Origin: an uncultured Erysipelotrichaceae bacterium
GTDB taxonomy: Bacteria > Bacillota_I > Bacilli_A > Erysipelotrichales > Erysipelotrichaceae
Direction of reading: 5' to 3'
Length of the DNA: 64,000 nucleotides
Assembly: GCA_902786245.1 (NCBI GenBank)
Contig: CADABS010000001.1
Span: 62,001 to 126,000 of the forward strand
Made by a program: the position numbers and the translations under genes. Below, piece after piece: positions 42,037-49,963 of this stretch; the first letter of the stretch is position 1, and each line of letters begins with the position of its first letter. The notes beneath the pieces were generated by a model, which was not told the DNA's origin, made no database searches, and saw only the letters and a list, made by a program, of their open reading frames with translations.

Positions 42037-43281
42037 ATGAATGAATTCTATGAAAAAACAAAAGAACGTCTGATCCGCTATGCAAAGATCGATACCCAGT
42101 CGAAAAGCGGAACCGATGCGGTGCCGACAACGATGAAACAGTTCGATCTGGCCCGTATGCTGCGCGATGAAATGGAACAGATCGGCGTATCCGATGTCTG
42201 GCTGGATGAAGACAAATGCGTTGTCTACGGCATCCTGCCGGACAATACCGGTACAGATACCGCCAGACCCATCGGCTTTGTCGCCCATATGGATACTGCC
42301 CCGGATGCGTCCGGAACCGATGTAAAGCCCTGGGTGCTGGAAAACTATGACGGAAGCGATATCGTGCTCAATGCCGAAAAGAACATCGTCATGAAACCGT
42401 CGGAATTTCCGAACCTGAACATGTACATCGGCCAGGATCTGATCCTGACAGACGGTACGACCCTGCTGGGCGGCGATGACAAGGCAAGCATTGCCTCGAT
42501 CATGACCATGGCGGAATATTACTGCGCACATCCGGAAATCAAGCACGGAAAGATCGCGCTTGCATTTACACCGGATGAAGAAGTCGCCGGCCTTGCCAGA
42601 GACCTGGATCTGGAAAGATTCGGATCGCCGGTCGCCTATACGCTGGATGGCGATCATCTGGGCTGGTATATGGATGAAACATTCAACGCTTCCGAAGCAC
42701 AGATCACCATTCACGGCGTATCGGTCCATACCGGCACTGCCAAAGGCATCATGAAAAACGCTGTCGATATCGCTGCGGCCTTCATGAATGCCCTGCCTGC
42801 CTATGAAAAACCGCAGTATACAGAGGGACGGGAAGGATTCTTCCATATGATCTCGTGCAATGCGACATGCGAGCTGGCTCAGCTGCGTCTGATCGTCCGC
42901 GACCACAGTGCCGTGCAGTTTGAGATCCGTGAAAACTATCTGCGCATGGTCACCGCAGAACTCAATGAGAAATACGGCGAAGGCACGGCGGAGCTGAAGA
43001 TCATTCCCCAGTACCGTTCCATGAAGGAAGTCATCGATACCGTTCCGTATATGATCGAAGATCTCAAAAAAGCCATCCGTTCCTGCGGCATTGAACCGCA
43101 GACCGAAGCCTTCCGGGGCGGCACCGACGGCTCAGCCCTGTCCCACCGCGGACTGCCCTGTCCGAACCTGTCAGCGGGATATGAAAATGCCCATGGCCGT
43201 TTCGAATATGTACCGATCCAGTCCATGGAGAAAAATGTCGAGATCCTGCTGAAACTCTGCGCCATCTACGCAGAGGGATAA
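42037..43281 (+). CDS. pepT: Peptidase T (tripeptidase)
   Basis: A 414-residue M20B aminotripeptidase. Two-zinc-site residues are visible in FVAHMDTAPD, LLGGDDKASIA and AFTPDEEVAG; the dimerisation domain is inserted in the middle and HGR(F)EYVPIQSMEKNVE closes the protein. It removes N-terminal residues from tripeptides, complementing PepF nearby. TATAAT at 42007-42012 and AGAGGTG provide expression signals. Its 3' end overlaps the opposite GNAT gene by 16 bases. Confidence 0.96.
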   Translation: MNEFYEKTKERLIRYAKIDTQSKSGTDAVPTTMKQFDLARMLRDEMEQIGVSDVWLDEDKCVVYGILPDNTGTDTARPIGFVAHMDTAPDASGTDVKPWVLENYDGSDIVLNAEKNIVMKPSEFPNLNMYIGQDLILTDGTTLLGGDDKASIASIMTMAEYYCAHPEIKHGKIALAFTPDEEVAGLARDLDLERFGSPVAYTLDGDHLGWYMDETFNASEAQITIHGVSVHTGTAKGIMKNAVDIAAAFMNALPAYEKPQYTEGREGFFHMISCNATCELAQLRLIVRDHSAVQFEIRENYLRMVTAELNEKYGEGTAELKIIPQYRSMKEVIDTVPYMIEDLKKAIRSCGIEPQTEAFRGGTDGSALSHRGLPCPNLSAGYENAHGRFEYVPIQSMEKNVEILLKLCAIYAEG

Positions 43282-43859
43282 TAGATCATCGTATACATCC
43301 GCAGTCCCGACGCAAGAACCGCATGACGTTCGGCATGCATGCCGATATGTTCATACTTGGCTGCTTTAAGAGGACTGTCCGTATCCAGAATACAGGGAAT
43401 GCCGCAGGCATCCGCTTCCGCAAAAGGCGCCGCAAGAAGCGCCCGCAGAAGTCCCCTGCCGCGGTATTCCTTTTTGATTGCGACAAGCGAAACATCCACG
43501 TAGTCCGCATCCTTCATATGCACCACCGTATAGTCATCCCAGCCCTGCCGGTCGATGATCATTTTCTGCATTGTCCTTGCCGGCAGAACCCGCATATATC
43601 TGTAGAGAATATAGAGATCCATGTACCATGGCAGACCATGGTCTTTATGGTGCCATACGCAGTATCCCTCTTCCTTTTCATTCAAAGCATACAGCAGACC
43701 GTATCTGGAATACACGCGCACTGTCTCACGGAAATACAGCAGCGCCGTCTTTTCATCCATGGCTCTGGACAGGGCTCCGTCTTCGCTGCAGAAAGCTTCC
43801 GCAAAGACAGCGGCGATTTCATCGGTTCTCTCACGGCTCAGGTTTCTCAGTGCGATCAT
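43266..43859 (-). CDS. GNAT-family acetyltransferase
   Basis: A 197-residue protein. The acetyl-CoA signature is VSLVAIKKEYRGRGLLRALLAAPFAEAD, and the preceding region has a long helical insert. The start at 43859 (MIALRNLSRERTDEI) is preferred over an upstream one because it fits the fold. TATATT lies exactly six bases upstream, suggesting a leaderless transcript; GGAACC offers only a poor ribosome site. The substrate is unknown. Confidence 0.8.
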   Translation of the reverse strand: MIALRNLSRERTDEIAAVFAEAFCSEDGALSRAMDEKTALLYFRETVRVYSRYGLLYALNEKEEGYCVWHHKDHGLPWYMDLYILYRYMRVLPARTMQKMIIDRQGWDDYTVVHMKDADYVDVSLVAIKKEYRGRGLLRALLAAPFAEADACGIPCILDTDSPLKAAKYEHIGMHAERHAVLASGLRMYTMIYYPSA

Positions 43860-43865
43860 GGTTCC

Positions 43866-43871
43866 AATATA
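43866..43871 (-). promoter_or_regulatory. -10 element of the GNAT gene (leaderless transcript likely)
   Basis: TATATT on the minus strand, six bases before ATG. It lies just behind the terminator of the lipoprotein gene; no clear -35. Confidence 0.4.
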
Positions 43872-43875
43872 GCAG

Positions 43876-43907
43876 AAAAAAATCCGGACACCCAAACGGA
43901 TGCCCGG
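43876..43907 (-). terminator. Terminator of the KEET-repeat lipoprotein gene
   Basis: A 10-bp stem (CCGGGCATCC / GGGTGTCCGG, loop GTTT, two G-T pairs) is followed by ATTTTTTT on the minus strand. Confidence 0.9.
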
Positions 43908-43922
43908 ATCATAGATACGGGA

Positions 43923-44723
43923 TTACTTAACAGTGACAGAAGTGATATGCGGATTCATTCCGTTGTACCAGTACAGGAATCCTTCCATATCAACGACATC
44001 GCCGACCTGCAGACCGGAAACTGTCTTGTATACATCGGTCTCTTCATCTGTCAGATATGCTTCAACACAGAAGTCATACGTTGTGCCATTGAGAGAAGCC
44101 TTGAAGTAGATGTCATCCTTCTTTTCCTGTTCGTTCTTGAAGGCAACCGCATGGCCTTCGCCGTCATAATCTTCAATCGTCAGACCTTTGAAGGCAACCT
44201 TCTTGTTCTGTTCATTGATGATTTCATCCTTGCCGAGCAGATCTGTAACATCGGTAACCGGAGCGATCCAGTTTCCGTCCAGGATCTCGATCTGCGGCAG
44301 CTTTCCGTTTTCATCTTCGCCGATTTCGATCTCACCGGAGAATTCAGCTCTCGCACCGGTGACACGGATCTTCTGTCCTTCAACCAGTTTTGCGAAATCT
44401 TCTTCCGTTACTTCTGCGTTGTAAACAAAGATTGCTCCTTCTTCATTCTGTGTATACAGAGTAGCAGCGCCTTCCCACCAGTTCTGCTTTGCCTGTACAT
44501 ATGTTTCCATGACGACAGGTGTGCCTTCTTTTGCTGCGACATAGTCCGCATAGCTTGTCAGTTCAACGGATGTCTCTTCCTTTGTCTCTTCTTTGGTTTC
44601 TTCCTTTGTTTCTTCTTTTGTCTCTTCTTTTGTTTCGCCGCCTGTTTCAGTTGTTTTGCTGGAGCATCCGGCAACCGTCATTGCCAGGCCGAGTGCCAGC
44701 AGCCAGTTCATTCTGTTTTTCAT
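43923..44723 (-). CDS. Lipoprotein with KEET repeats and OB-fold-like domains
   Basis: A 266-residue lipoprotein. A lipid-attachment box TVAGC ends the signal peptide (start at 44723, AGGAG upstream). Six ETKE-type tetrapeptides follow as an acidic, probably extended stalk, then an Ala/Glu-rich globular region. This has two copies of an OB-like pattern: EGQKIRVTGARAEFSGEIEIG and LQVGDVVDMEGFLYWYNGMNPHITSVTV, as in bacterial OB-fold (BOF/YdeI-like) or DNA-binding-derived exported domains. Ligand unknown. It lies between the ABC importer and a GNAT gene with its own promoter and terminator. Confidence 0.78.
   Translation of the reverse strand: MKNRMNWLLALGLAMTVAGCSSKTTETGGETKEETKEETKEETKEETKEETSVELTSYADYVAAKEGTPVVMETYVQAKQNWWEGAATLYTQNEEGAIFVYNAEVTEEDFAKLVEGQKIRVTGARAEFSGEIEIGEDENGKLPQIEILDGNWIAPVTDVTDLLGKDEIINEQNKKVAFKGLTIEDYDGEGHAVAFKNEQEKKDDIYFKASLNGTTYDFCVEAYLTDEETDVYKTVSGLQVGDVVDMEGFLYWYNGMNPHITSVTVK
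44577..44638 (-). repeat. 12-bp tandem repeat coding for Glu-Thr-Lys-Glu units
   Basis: Five to six imperfect 12-bp units (plus-strand form TCTTCTTTTGTC with third-position changes) encode the stalk of the lipoprotein. Such repeats can vary in copy number by slippage. Confidence 0.85.
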
Positions 44724-44762
44724 TCTTTTCTTTCTCTCCTCGTGTTCTGTTGAACAATACAC

Positions 44763-44791
44763 ATTATATGCTCATTTGTCCCGATAGACAA
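44763..44791 (-). promoter_or_regulatory. Promoter of the KEET-repeat lipoprotein gene
   Basis: TTGTCT, 17-bp spacer, TATAAT on the minus strand. It lies directly after the stop of the ABC substrate-binding protein; no strong terminator separates them. Confidence 0.75.
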
Positions 44792-44795
44792 ACAA

Positions 44796-46376
44796 TCATG
44801 ATTCTCTTCGTCTCTGTGTCCAGACGTAATAGATGGCGATCAGCACCCATAATACCGCCAGTGCGGAAAGCAGGAACTTCGATTCCGCCGGCAGCGGACC
44901 GAGATCCTTTGAACCGGACCCGGCAGAAGTTCCCTGGTCAAGGTGATACAGCGAGGCAACGGCTTCGAATACACCGTCAAGATAATTCTCATCCGTTTCC
45001 CTGCCCCAGCGCATGGCCTTGGTTGTATTTTCGATCAGCTGTCCGGCCGCATCGCGCAGCGAAGCCGATCCGTTGAATACCGGTGTGACAAACGTATTCC
45101 CGGTATTTTCCAGCAGCAGCCGCGAAGCCTTGATCTTGATATCATAATGATCCGTGCCGTCGCTTCCCTCTGCGTCCAGATACGCCTGGTACTCCGGCGA
45201 TTCCTGTGCCTTCAGCGTTACCGGCACATAGCCTTCCGTCTCGGCATAAGCAATCTGCACATCGTTGGTGATCAGATACTGGGCAAACAGCCAGGAAGCC
45301 AGAACCTCCTGGGAATCTTCCTTGTTGAAGACACAGATCGAAGGTCCCTGCGAGATCATCTGGGGATTCTGCGGATCGAACTGCGGCACCGTCCGCACTG
45401 CCGTTTCAAATTCCACCAGCGCCGATTCGGCAATATCGATCAAAGGCGCATGCGAACCCATCCAGGTCGCACCGGCCGTCGAGTCGATCGCGAAGATGCA
45501 CTGTCCCGCATTGAGGAAGTTTGCCGGATAGGACGAGATCTTGAACGTCGAGAAAGCAAGACTCTTTGCATGGGGCATGATCATCTCCAGGATTTCCTTC
45601 GTCTCATCGCTGAAGATCAGGATATTTCCGTTTTCATCGGAATACGGATAATTCTTCTGCCGCAGCATCTGGATCATCATGTTGTCCGTCGACTTGTAGA
45701 TGATCGGGATCATGACATTCTGTCCGTTGATCTTGAAGGTTCCGTCGGGATTCTGCGCCATCGCAGCTTCCGCAACTTCAAACATCCAGTCCCATGTCAC
45801 CGTTTCCGGCACCGTATAGCCCAGTGCTTCGACATAGGTCTGATTGATATAGCATGCCTCGGTCGAACGCATGAAAGGAATCGCATAATGCGTATCCTTG
45901 ATCAGGCATTCATCCAGGAACTGGGGAACGATCTCATCGCGCTTTGGCCCGTCAAACAGCACCTCGCTGCCACCCAGACCGTATTTTGCATCATCAAACA
46001 GGCTGTCCAGGGGAACGACGACATTCGAACCGGTCATATATGTTGCGATATGGTCGGGATAGGTAATACAGACATTCGGTGTCGTATTCGTTGAAATGTT
46101 CGTAATGACATCATTGTAGATGCGGCCGTAATCGGTATACAGACGCATATTCACCTTGACATTGGGATACAGTTTTTCAAACCCGGCAATCGCTTCGTTG
46201 TAGATCGCCGTCTGTACCTTGTTCGTATCATTCTTTGCCCAGAACGTGATTTCATATTCCTTTGAAGTATCAAAGGATTCCGGCACATCGAAAGCAGCCG
46301 TGCTTCTGCCGCCATGGCAGCCGCTGAGTGTTACCGCCGCCATCAGGCATACCGCCGCAAACCATAAACGTTTCAT
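44796..46376 (-). CDS. ABC carbohydrate substrate-binding lipoprotein with C-terminal membrane helix
   Basis: A 526-residue family-1 solute-binding protein. Lipobox TLSGC (Cys20), then the periplasmic-binding fold beginning YEITFWAKNDTNK and ending near residue 480. Unusually a Ser/Gly linker and a final hydrophobic helix with a basic end (LLSALAVLWVLIAIYYVW then TQRRRES) follow, so the protein appears anchored at both ends. It is the last gene of the ATPase - permease - permease - binding-protein operon and overlaps the permease gene by 4 bases. The substrate is probably an oligosaccharide. Confidence 0.9.
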   Translation of the reverse strand: MKRLWFAAVCLMAAVTLSGCHGGRSTAAFDVPESFDTSKEYEITFWAKNDTNKVQTAIYNEAIAGFEKLYPNVKVNMRLYTDYGRIYNDVITNISTNTTPNVCITYPDHIATYMTGSNVVVPLDSLFDDAKYGLGGSEVLFDGPKRDEIVPQFLDECLIKDTHYAIPFMRSTEACYINQTYVEALGYTVPETVTWDWMFEVAEAAMAQNPDGTFKINGQNVMIPIIYKSTDNMMIQMLRQKNYPYSDENGNILIFSDETKEILEMIMPHAKSLAFSTFKISSYPANFLNAGQCIFAIDSTAGATWMGSHAPLIDIAESALVEFETAVRTVPQFDPQNPQMISQGPSICVFNKEDSQEVLASWLFAQYLITNDVQIAYAETEGYVPVTLKAQESPEYQAYLDAEGSDGTDHYDIKIKASRLLLENTGNTFVTPVFNGSASLRDAAGQLIENTTKAMRWGRETDENYLDGVFEAVASLYHLDQGTSAGSGSKDLGPLPAESKFLLSALAVLWVLIAIYYVWTQRRRES

Positions 46377-47245
46377 CCCTTGGTACCTCCTCTGGAAACA
46401 CCTTCCATGATCTTCTTATGGAAAATCAGGAAGATGATGATCAGCGGCACGGAAATGACAACGACCGCCGCCATCATCGCCGGGATGTTCTCCCGTCCGA
46501 ATCCGCTCTCACGGATCGTCTGGATACCGTTGGATACAAGGAAATATGCCTCATTATCCGTGATCAGCCGCGGCCATACATAGGAATTCCAGCATTCAAT
46601 GACCTTCAGAATGATGATCGTGATCACCGTCGGACGGCAGATCGGCAGCATCACCTTCCAGAGATATTTGAAATCGGAAGTTCCGTCCACCTTCGCCGCC
46701 TTGTACAGTTCATCCGGGATCTGCTCGAAATTCTCCTTGAGCAGATAGATATAGAATACCGACGTCACCGAAGGCAGGATCAGACCCAGAAACGTATTGC
46801 GCAGACCCCAGTCCGTGATCGTAACGAAATTGGTGATGATGACCAGTTCATTCGGAATCATCATCAGGGAAAGGAACAGCGTAAAGGTCAGATTTCTGCC
46901 CTTGAAATTCAGTCTTGCGAACGCATATGCCGCAAAGATGATCACTCCCAGCATCAGTGCCGTCGTGCATACGGTAAAGATGATCGTATTCAGGAAATAC
47001 CTGGCCAGAGGCACGGTTGTGAATGCGTCTTTATAGTTCTGCAGAGTCGGTGTCAGGGTAAAGAATTTCGGAACATATTCGCTGTTGTAGGAACTGTAGC
47101 TCTTGACCGATGTCAGCACCATCCAGTAGAACGGGAACAGGACGATGAATGCCCATACCGTCAGAAAGAAATAGGTAACCGTCTTGCGGATCTTTTCATT
47201 CCGCCTGGCTTTCTGTTCGATTTTCGCGTAATCATTCATTTCCAT
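46373..47245 (-). CDS. ABC sugar permease, MalG/UgpE type
   Basis: A 290-residue inner-membrane permease with about six helices and an EAA loop (IPDELYKAAKVDGTSDFKYLWKVMLP). FPFYWMVLTSVK near the start is typical of MalG-like proteins. The ATG at 47245 lies just after the stop of the first permease and has GAGGGGGTG in front; an upstream in-frame start is less likely. It pairs with the 47247 permease. Confidence 0.93.
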   Translation of the reverse strand: MEMNDYAKIEQKARRNEKIRKTVTYFFLTVWAFIVLFPFYWMVLTSVKSYSSYNSEYVPKFFTLTPTLQNYKDAFTTVPLARYFLNTIIFTVCTTALMLGVIIFAAYAFARLNFKGRNLTFTLFLSLMMIPNELVIITNFVTITDWGLRNTFLGLILPSVTSVFYIYLLKENFEQIPDELYKAAKVDGTSDFKYLWKVMLPICRPTVITIIILKVIECWNSYVWPRLITDNEAYFLVSNGIQTIRESGFGRENIPAMMAAVVVISVPLIIIFLIFHKKIMEGVSRGGTKG

Positions 47246-47246
47246 G

Positions 47247-48146
47247 TCACCCCCTCGCCGCATTGTTCTTTCCGGAGATCAGCAGGTTGATGCACGTAAT
47301 CGTCAGAACGATTGCGAACAGGATCAGCGCCGCCGCACTGGCATAGGAAGGATAGCCGCCGCTGTTGCCGTAGAGCATGTCATAGATATAGCCGACGATC
47401 GTGTTCATGCCGGCCGCGTTCAGATCCGTGCCGAACAGCGCGACTGCGTCCGAATATGCCTTGAAGGCACCGATGAAACCGGTGATGATCAGATAGAAGA
47501 TCATCGGCGAAATCATCGGCAGCGTGATCTTCGTGAAGATGCGCAGCTTCGATGTGCCGTCGATCTTGGCAGCCTTGTAATAATCCTGGTTGACCGATGC
47601 CAGCGCACTGGTCAGGATCAGGATCTTGAACGGCATGACGATCCATACCGTGTAAATGCACAGCACCATCATCTTTGCCCAGTACGGACCGTCGATGAAA
47701 TCGATCGAGCTTCCTCCGAAGGCATTGATCAGCAGATTGATCAGACCGTCGGAATATGCCGTCTTCTTGAACAGGATCATGAAGACAAGACCGACCGCCA
47801 GGGTATTCGTCACATACGGCAGAAAGAATACCGTCTGCAGGAAATCGCGCAGCTTCGTAATCGAATTGAGTCCGACCGATATGAGCAGTGCCAGTCCGGT
47901 TGACAGCGGCACTGTGATAATGACAAGAATGAACGTGTTCTTCAGGGCCTGGATGAAATAGGGATCATGCAGGACATAGGAAAAATTGAACAGACCTGTC
48001 CCGGTGGATGACTGGGATGCGAAATTGTATTCTTCCTCGAGGGAATAGATGAATACGTCAAACAGCGGATAGATCATGAATATTCCCAGGAATATGATTG
48101 CCGGCAGCAGATACAGCCAGGCTTTTTTATTATTCTGTTCGATCAT
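47247..48146 (-). CDS. ABC sugar permease, MalF/UgpA type
   Basis: A 299-residue permease. It opens KKAWLYLLPAIIFLGIFMIYP, the classic MalF/UgpA start, and has an EAA loop with YYKAAKIDGTSKLRIFTKITLP. It overlaps the ATPase gene by 4 bases. The ratio of parts (one ATPase, two permeases, one lipoprotein) is that of CUT1 importers for oligosaccharides. Confidence 0.93.
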   Translation of the reverse strand: MIEQNNKKAWLYLLPAIIFLGIFMIYPLFDVFIYSLEEEYNFASQSSTGTGLFNFSYVLHDPYFIQALKNTFILVIITVPLSTGLALLISVGLNSITKLRDFLQTVFFLPYVTNTLAVGLVFMILFKKTAYSDGLINLLINAFGGSSIDFIDGPYWAKMMVLCIYTVWIVMPFKILILTSALASVNQDYYKAAKIDGTSKLRIFTKITLPMISPMIFYLIITGFIGAFKAYSDAVALFGTDLNAAGMNTIVGYIYDMLYGNSGGYPSYASAAALILFAIVLTITCINLLISGKNNAARG

Positions 48147-49249
48147 AATCTGCCCTCTTCAAACGGCAGCGCCTCTTCCGTCGTCTTCGAGAACAGGCGG
48201 ACCTTGAACGGCTTCAGCGAGAAGCGCACCGTATCGTCATCGATCGCTTCGCCTCTGCTTTCGGAAGGAATGATCGAGCGCAGATCGCCGCTGAGCGAGC
48301 ACGGATGCGTGGATACGACACTGGTATCGCGGCCCATGACTTCGACATTGCGCAGCTTCACGCTGAACGGTCCGTTTTCATCAAGCACGAATCCTTCCGG
48401 ACGGATACCGCAGTAAACTTCCTGATCGGCGATGCCGGTGACGGCCATGACATCTTCTTCACCGATCTTCAGGCGTCCGTTTTCCACCCGCGCTTCCAGG
48501 ACATTGATCGCCGGTGTGCCGAGGAACTTGGCGACAAACAGATTGGCCGGATTATCATAGACATCCTGCGGTCTGCCGATCTGCTGGATCACACCGGCAC
48601 TCATGACTACGATCATATCGGAAATGGACATTGCCTCTTCCTGGTCATGGGTGACGAAAACCGTCGTAATGCCGGTTTCGCGCTGGATGCGGCGGATCTC
48701 TTCTCTGGTCTGCAGACGCAGTCTTGCGTCCAGATTGGAAAGCGGTTCATCGAGCAGAAGCACCCGCGGCATCTTGACCAGAGCTCTGGCAATGGCGACA
48801 CGCTGCTGCTGGCCGCCCGACATCTCGGCCGGCTTTCTATTCAGCAGCTTTTCGATCTGTACAAGCTTTGCGGCTTCGGTGGCTCTTGCGACCATCTCCT
48901 CTTTGGAAAGACGGTCCTTCCCCTTGAAATTCTGCAGCGGAAACATGATATTCTGCAGTACTGTCATATGCGGATAAAGCGCATAGCTCTGGAAAACAAG
49001 TCCGACGCCGCGGTTCTCCGGCGGCAGATCCGTGACATCATCTTCCCCGAAGAAGATCTTTCCGCTGGTCGCTGTTTCCAGTCCGCTGATCAGGTTCAGC
49101 GTCGTGGACTTTCCGCATCCGGACGGACCGAGAAGACCGATCAGCTTTCCGTCGGGAATCTCAAAATTGAAGTCATTCACTGCAATGACTTCACCCGCAC
49201 CGTCGAGGCTGGCGAACTTTTTCGTCAGATTCTGAAGAACAACTTTCAT
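48143..49249 (-). CDS. ABC sugar importer ATPase, MsmK/UgpC type
   Basis: A 368-residue CUT1 ATPase. Walker A GPSGCGKST (41-49), signature MSGGQQQR (143-150), Walker B VLLLDEP and switch His in FVTHDQEEA are present. A C-terminal TOBE/OB domain follows (GIRPEGFVL). It energises the two permeases; MsmK-type ATPases can serve several importers. It is the first gene of the operon. A palindrome upstream may bind a regulator. Confidence 0.95.
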   Translation of the reverse strand: MKVVLQNLTKKFASLDGAGEVIAVNDFNFEIPDGKLIGLLGPSGCGKSTTLNLISGLETATSGKIFFGEDDVTDLPPENRGVGLVFQSYALYPHMTVLQNIMFPLQNFKGKDRLSKEEMVARATEAAKLVQIEKLLNRKPAEMSGGQQQRVAIARALVKMPRVLLLDEPLSNLDARLRLQTREEIRRIQRETGITTVFVTHDQEEAMSISDMIVVMSAGVIQQIGRPQDVYDNPANLFVAKFLGTPAINVLEARVENGRLKIGEEDVMAVTGIADQEVYCGIRPEGFVLDENGPFSVKLRNVEVMGRDTSVVSTHPCSLSGDLRSIIPSESRGEAIDDDTVRFSLKPFKVRLFSKTTEEALPFEEGRL

Positions 49250-49274
49250 TTTCTGTACCCCTTATAGATATGTA

Positions 49275-49284
49275 AGAATATTCT
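49275..49284. promoter_or_regulatory. AGAATATTCT palindrome upstream of the ABC operon
   Basis: A perfect 10-bp palindrome lies about 26 bp before the ATPase gene, overlapping a TAGAAT that could be a -10 box. The regulator is unknown. Confidence 0.35.
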
Positions 49285-49298
49285 ATCACTGCCTGTGT

Positions 49299-49736
49299 TT
49301 ACTGTGCCACGGATAATTCCATGCACACATGCGGAATGCCGTCTTCATCGAATTCATCCGAGCATACCGAAAATCCCTCGCGCGCATAGAATCCTGCCGC
49401 ATAGGTCTGCGCCTCCAGCATGATCCTCTTTACTGCAGGATCCTTTCGGATCTCTTCCACTGCCGCATGCAGCAGAATACCGCCGTACCCCTGTCCTCTT
49501 TTCTTTGTCAGCACCCGGCCGATCTGCATTGTTCCTTCTTCTTTTGCGAACCAGCGCAGATAGGCAGCGATCCCGTCTTCTTCTTCGATGAAGAAGTGGA
49601 CTGATCTCAGATCAATCCCGTCCGGATCGAGATACGGGCAGGTCTGCTCCACGACAAAGACCTCCGCCCGGACTTTCAGAATTTCATACAGTTCCTGCAG
49701 AGACAACTGTTCGAATGTGCGCTGTTTCAGTTCCAT
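49299..49736 (-). CDS. ElaA-like GNAT acetyltransferase
   Basis: A 145-residue GNAT of the ElaA group. It starts MELKQRTFEQLSLQELYEILKVRAEVFVVEQTCPY, a very typical ElaA opening, and carries RVLTKKRGQGYGGILLHAAVEE as acetyl-CoA loop. The start at 49736 follows AGAGG by nine bases. Function unknown. Confidence 0.88.
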   Translation of the reverse strand: MELKQRTFEQLSLQELYEILKVRAEVFVVEQTCPYLDPDGIDLRSVHFFIEEEDGIAAYLRWFAKEEGTMQIGRVLTKKRGQGYGGILLHAAVEEIRKDPAVKRIMLEAQTYAAGFYAREGFSVCSDEFDEDGIPHVCMELSVAQ

Positions 49737-49775
49737 ACAACCAATCCTCTCATTTCCATCATTGTACTGCATTTG

Positions 49776-49797
49776 AAAGACCTGCGTATGCAGGTCT
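49776..49797 (-). terminator. Hairpin after the rtcB unit
   Basis: AGACCTGC / GCAGGTCT, loop of four, directly after the small basic gene on the minus strand. The following T-tract is poor (TTCAAAT), so termination may be weak. Confidence 0.4.
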
Positions 49798-49798
49798 C

Positions 49799-49963
49799 TC
49801 AAAGCGATCGGATCTGTTGATGTGTGCTTGCTTTCAGCCTGGCCCTGGAGAGATTCTTCTTTCTGCCGTCCTGGACCGTACGCATATGCGGGATCCTGGG
49901 TCCGCGGCGGCTGTCATTGATTCTCTTTTCTTCCAGGCGGCGTTTCTTACCGGCCTGTTTCAT
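49799..49963 (-). CDS. Small very basic protein coupled to rtcB
   Basis: A 54-residue reading frame, MKQAGKKRRLEEKR at the start, with about one third Arg/Lys and few hydrophobic residues. The ATG overlaps the rtcB stop (AATGA), with AGGTGA inside the last rtcB codons as ribosome site, and a hairpin follows the stop. This arrangement argues for a real, translationally coupled gene. Composition suggests RNA or ribosome binding. No family recognised. Confidence 0.6.
   Translation of the reverse strand: MKQAGKKRRLEEKRINDSRRGPRIPHMRTVQDGRKKNLSRARLKASTHQQIRSL

Noticed and set aside
44577-44638. CRISPR array
   Set aside because: The units are contiguous 12-bp repeats inside a coding frame with no spacers.
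49776-49797. tRNA or small RNA hairpin
   Set aside because: Only one 8-bp stem; no cloverleaf. Kept only as a weak terminator.
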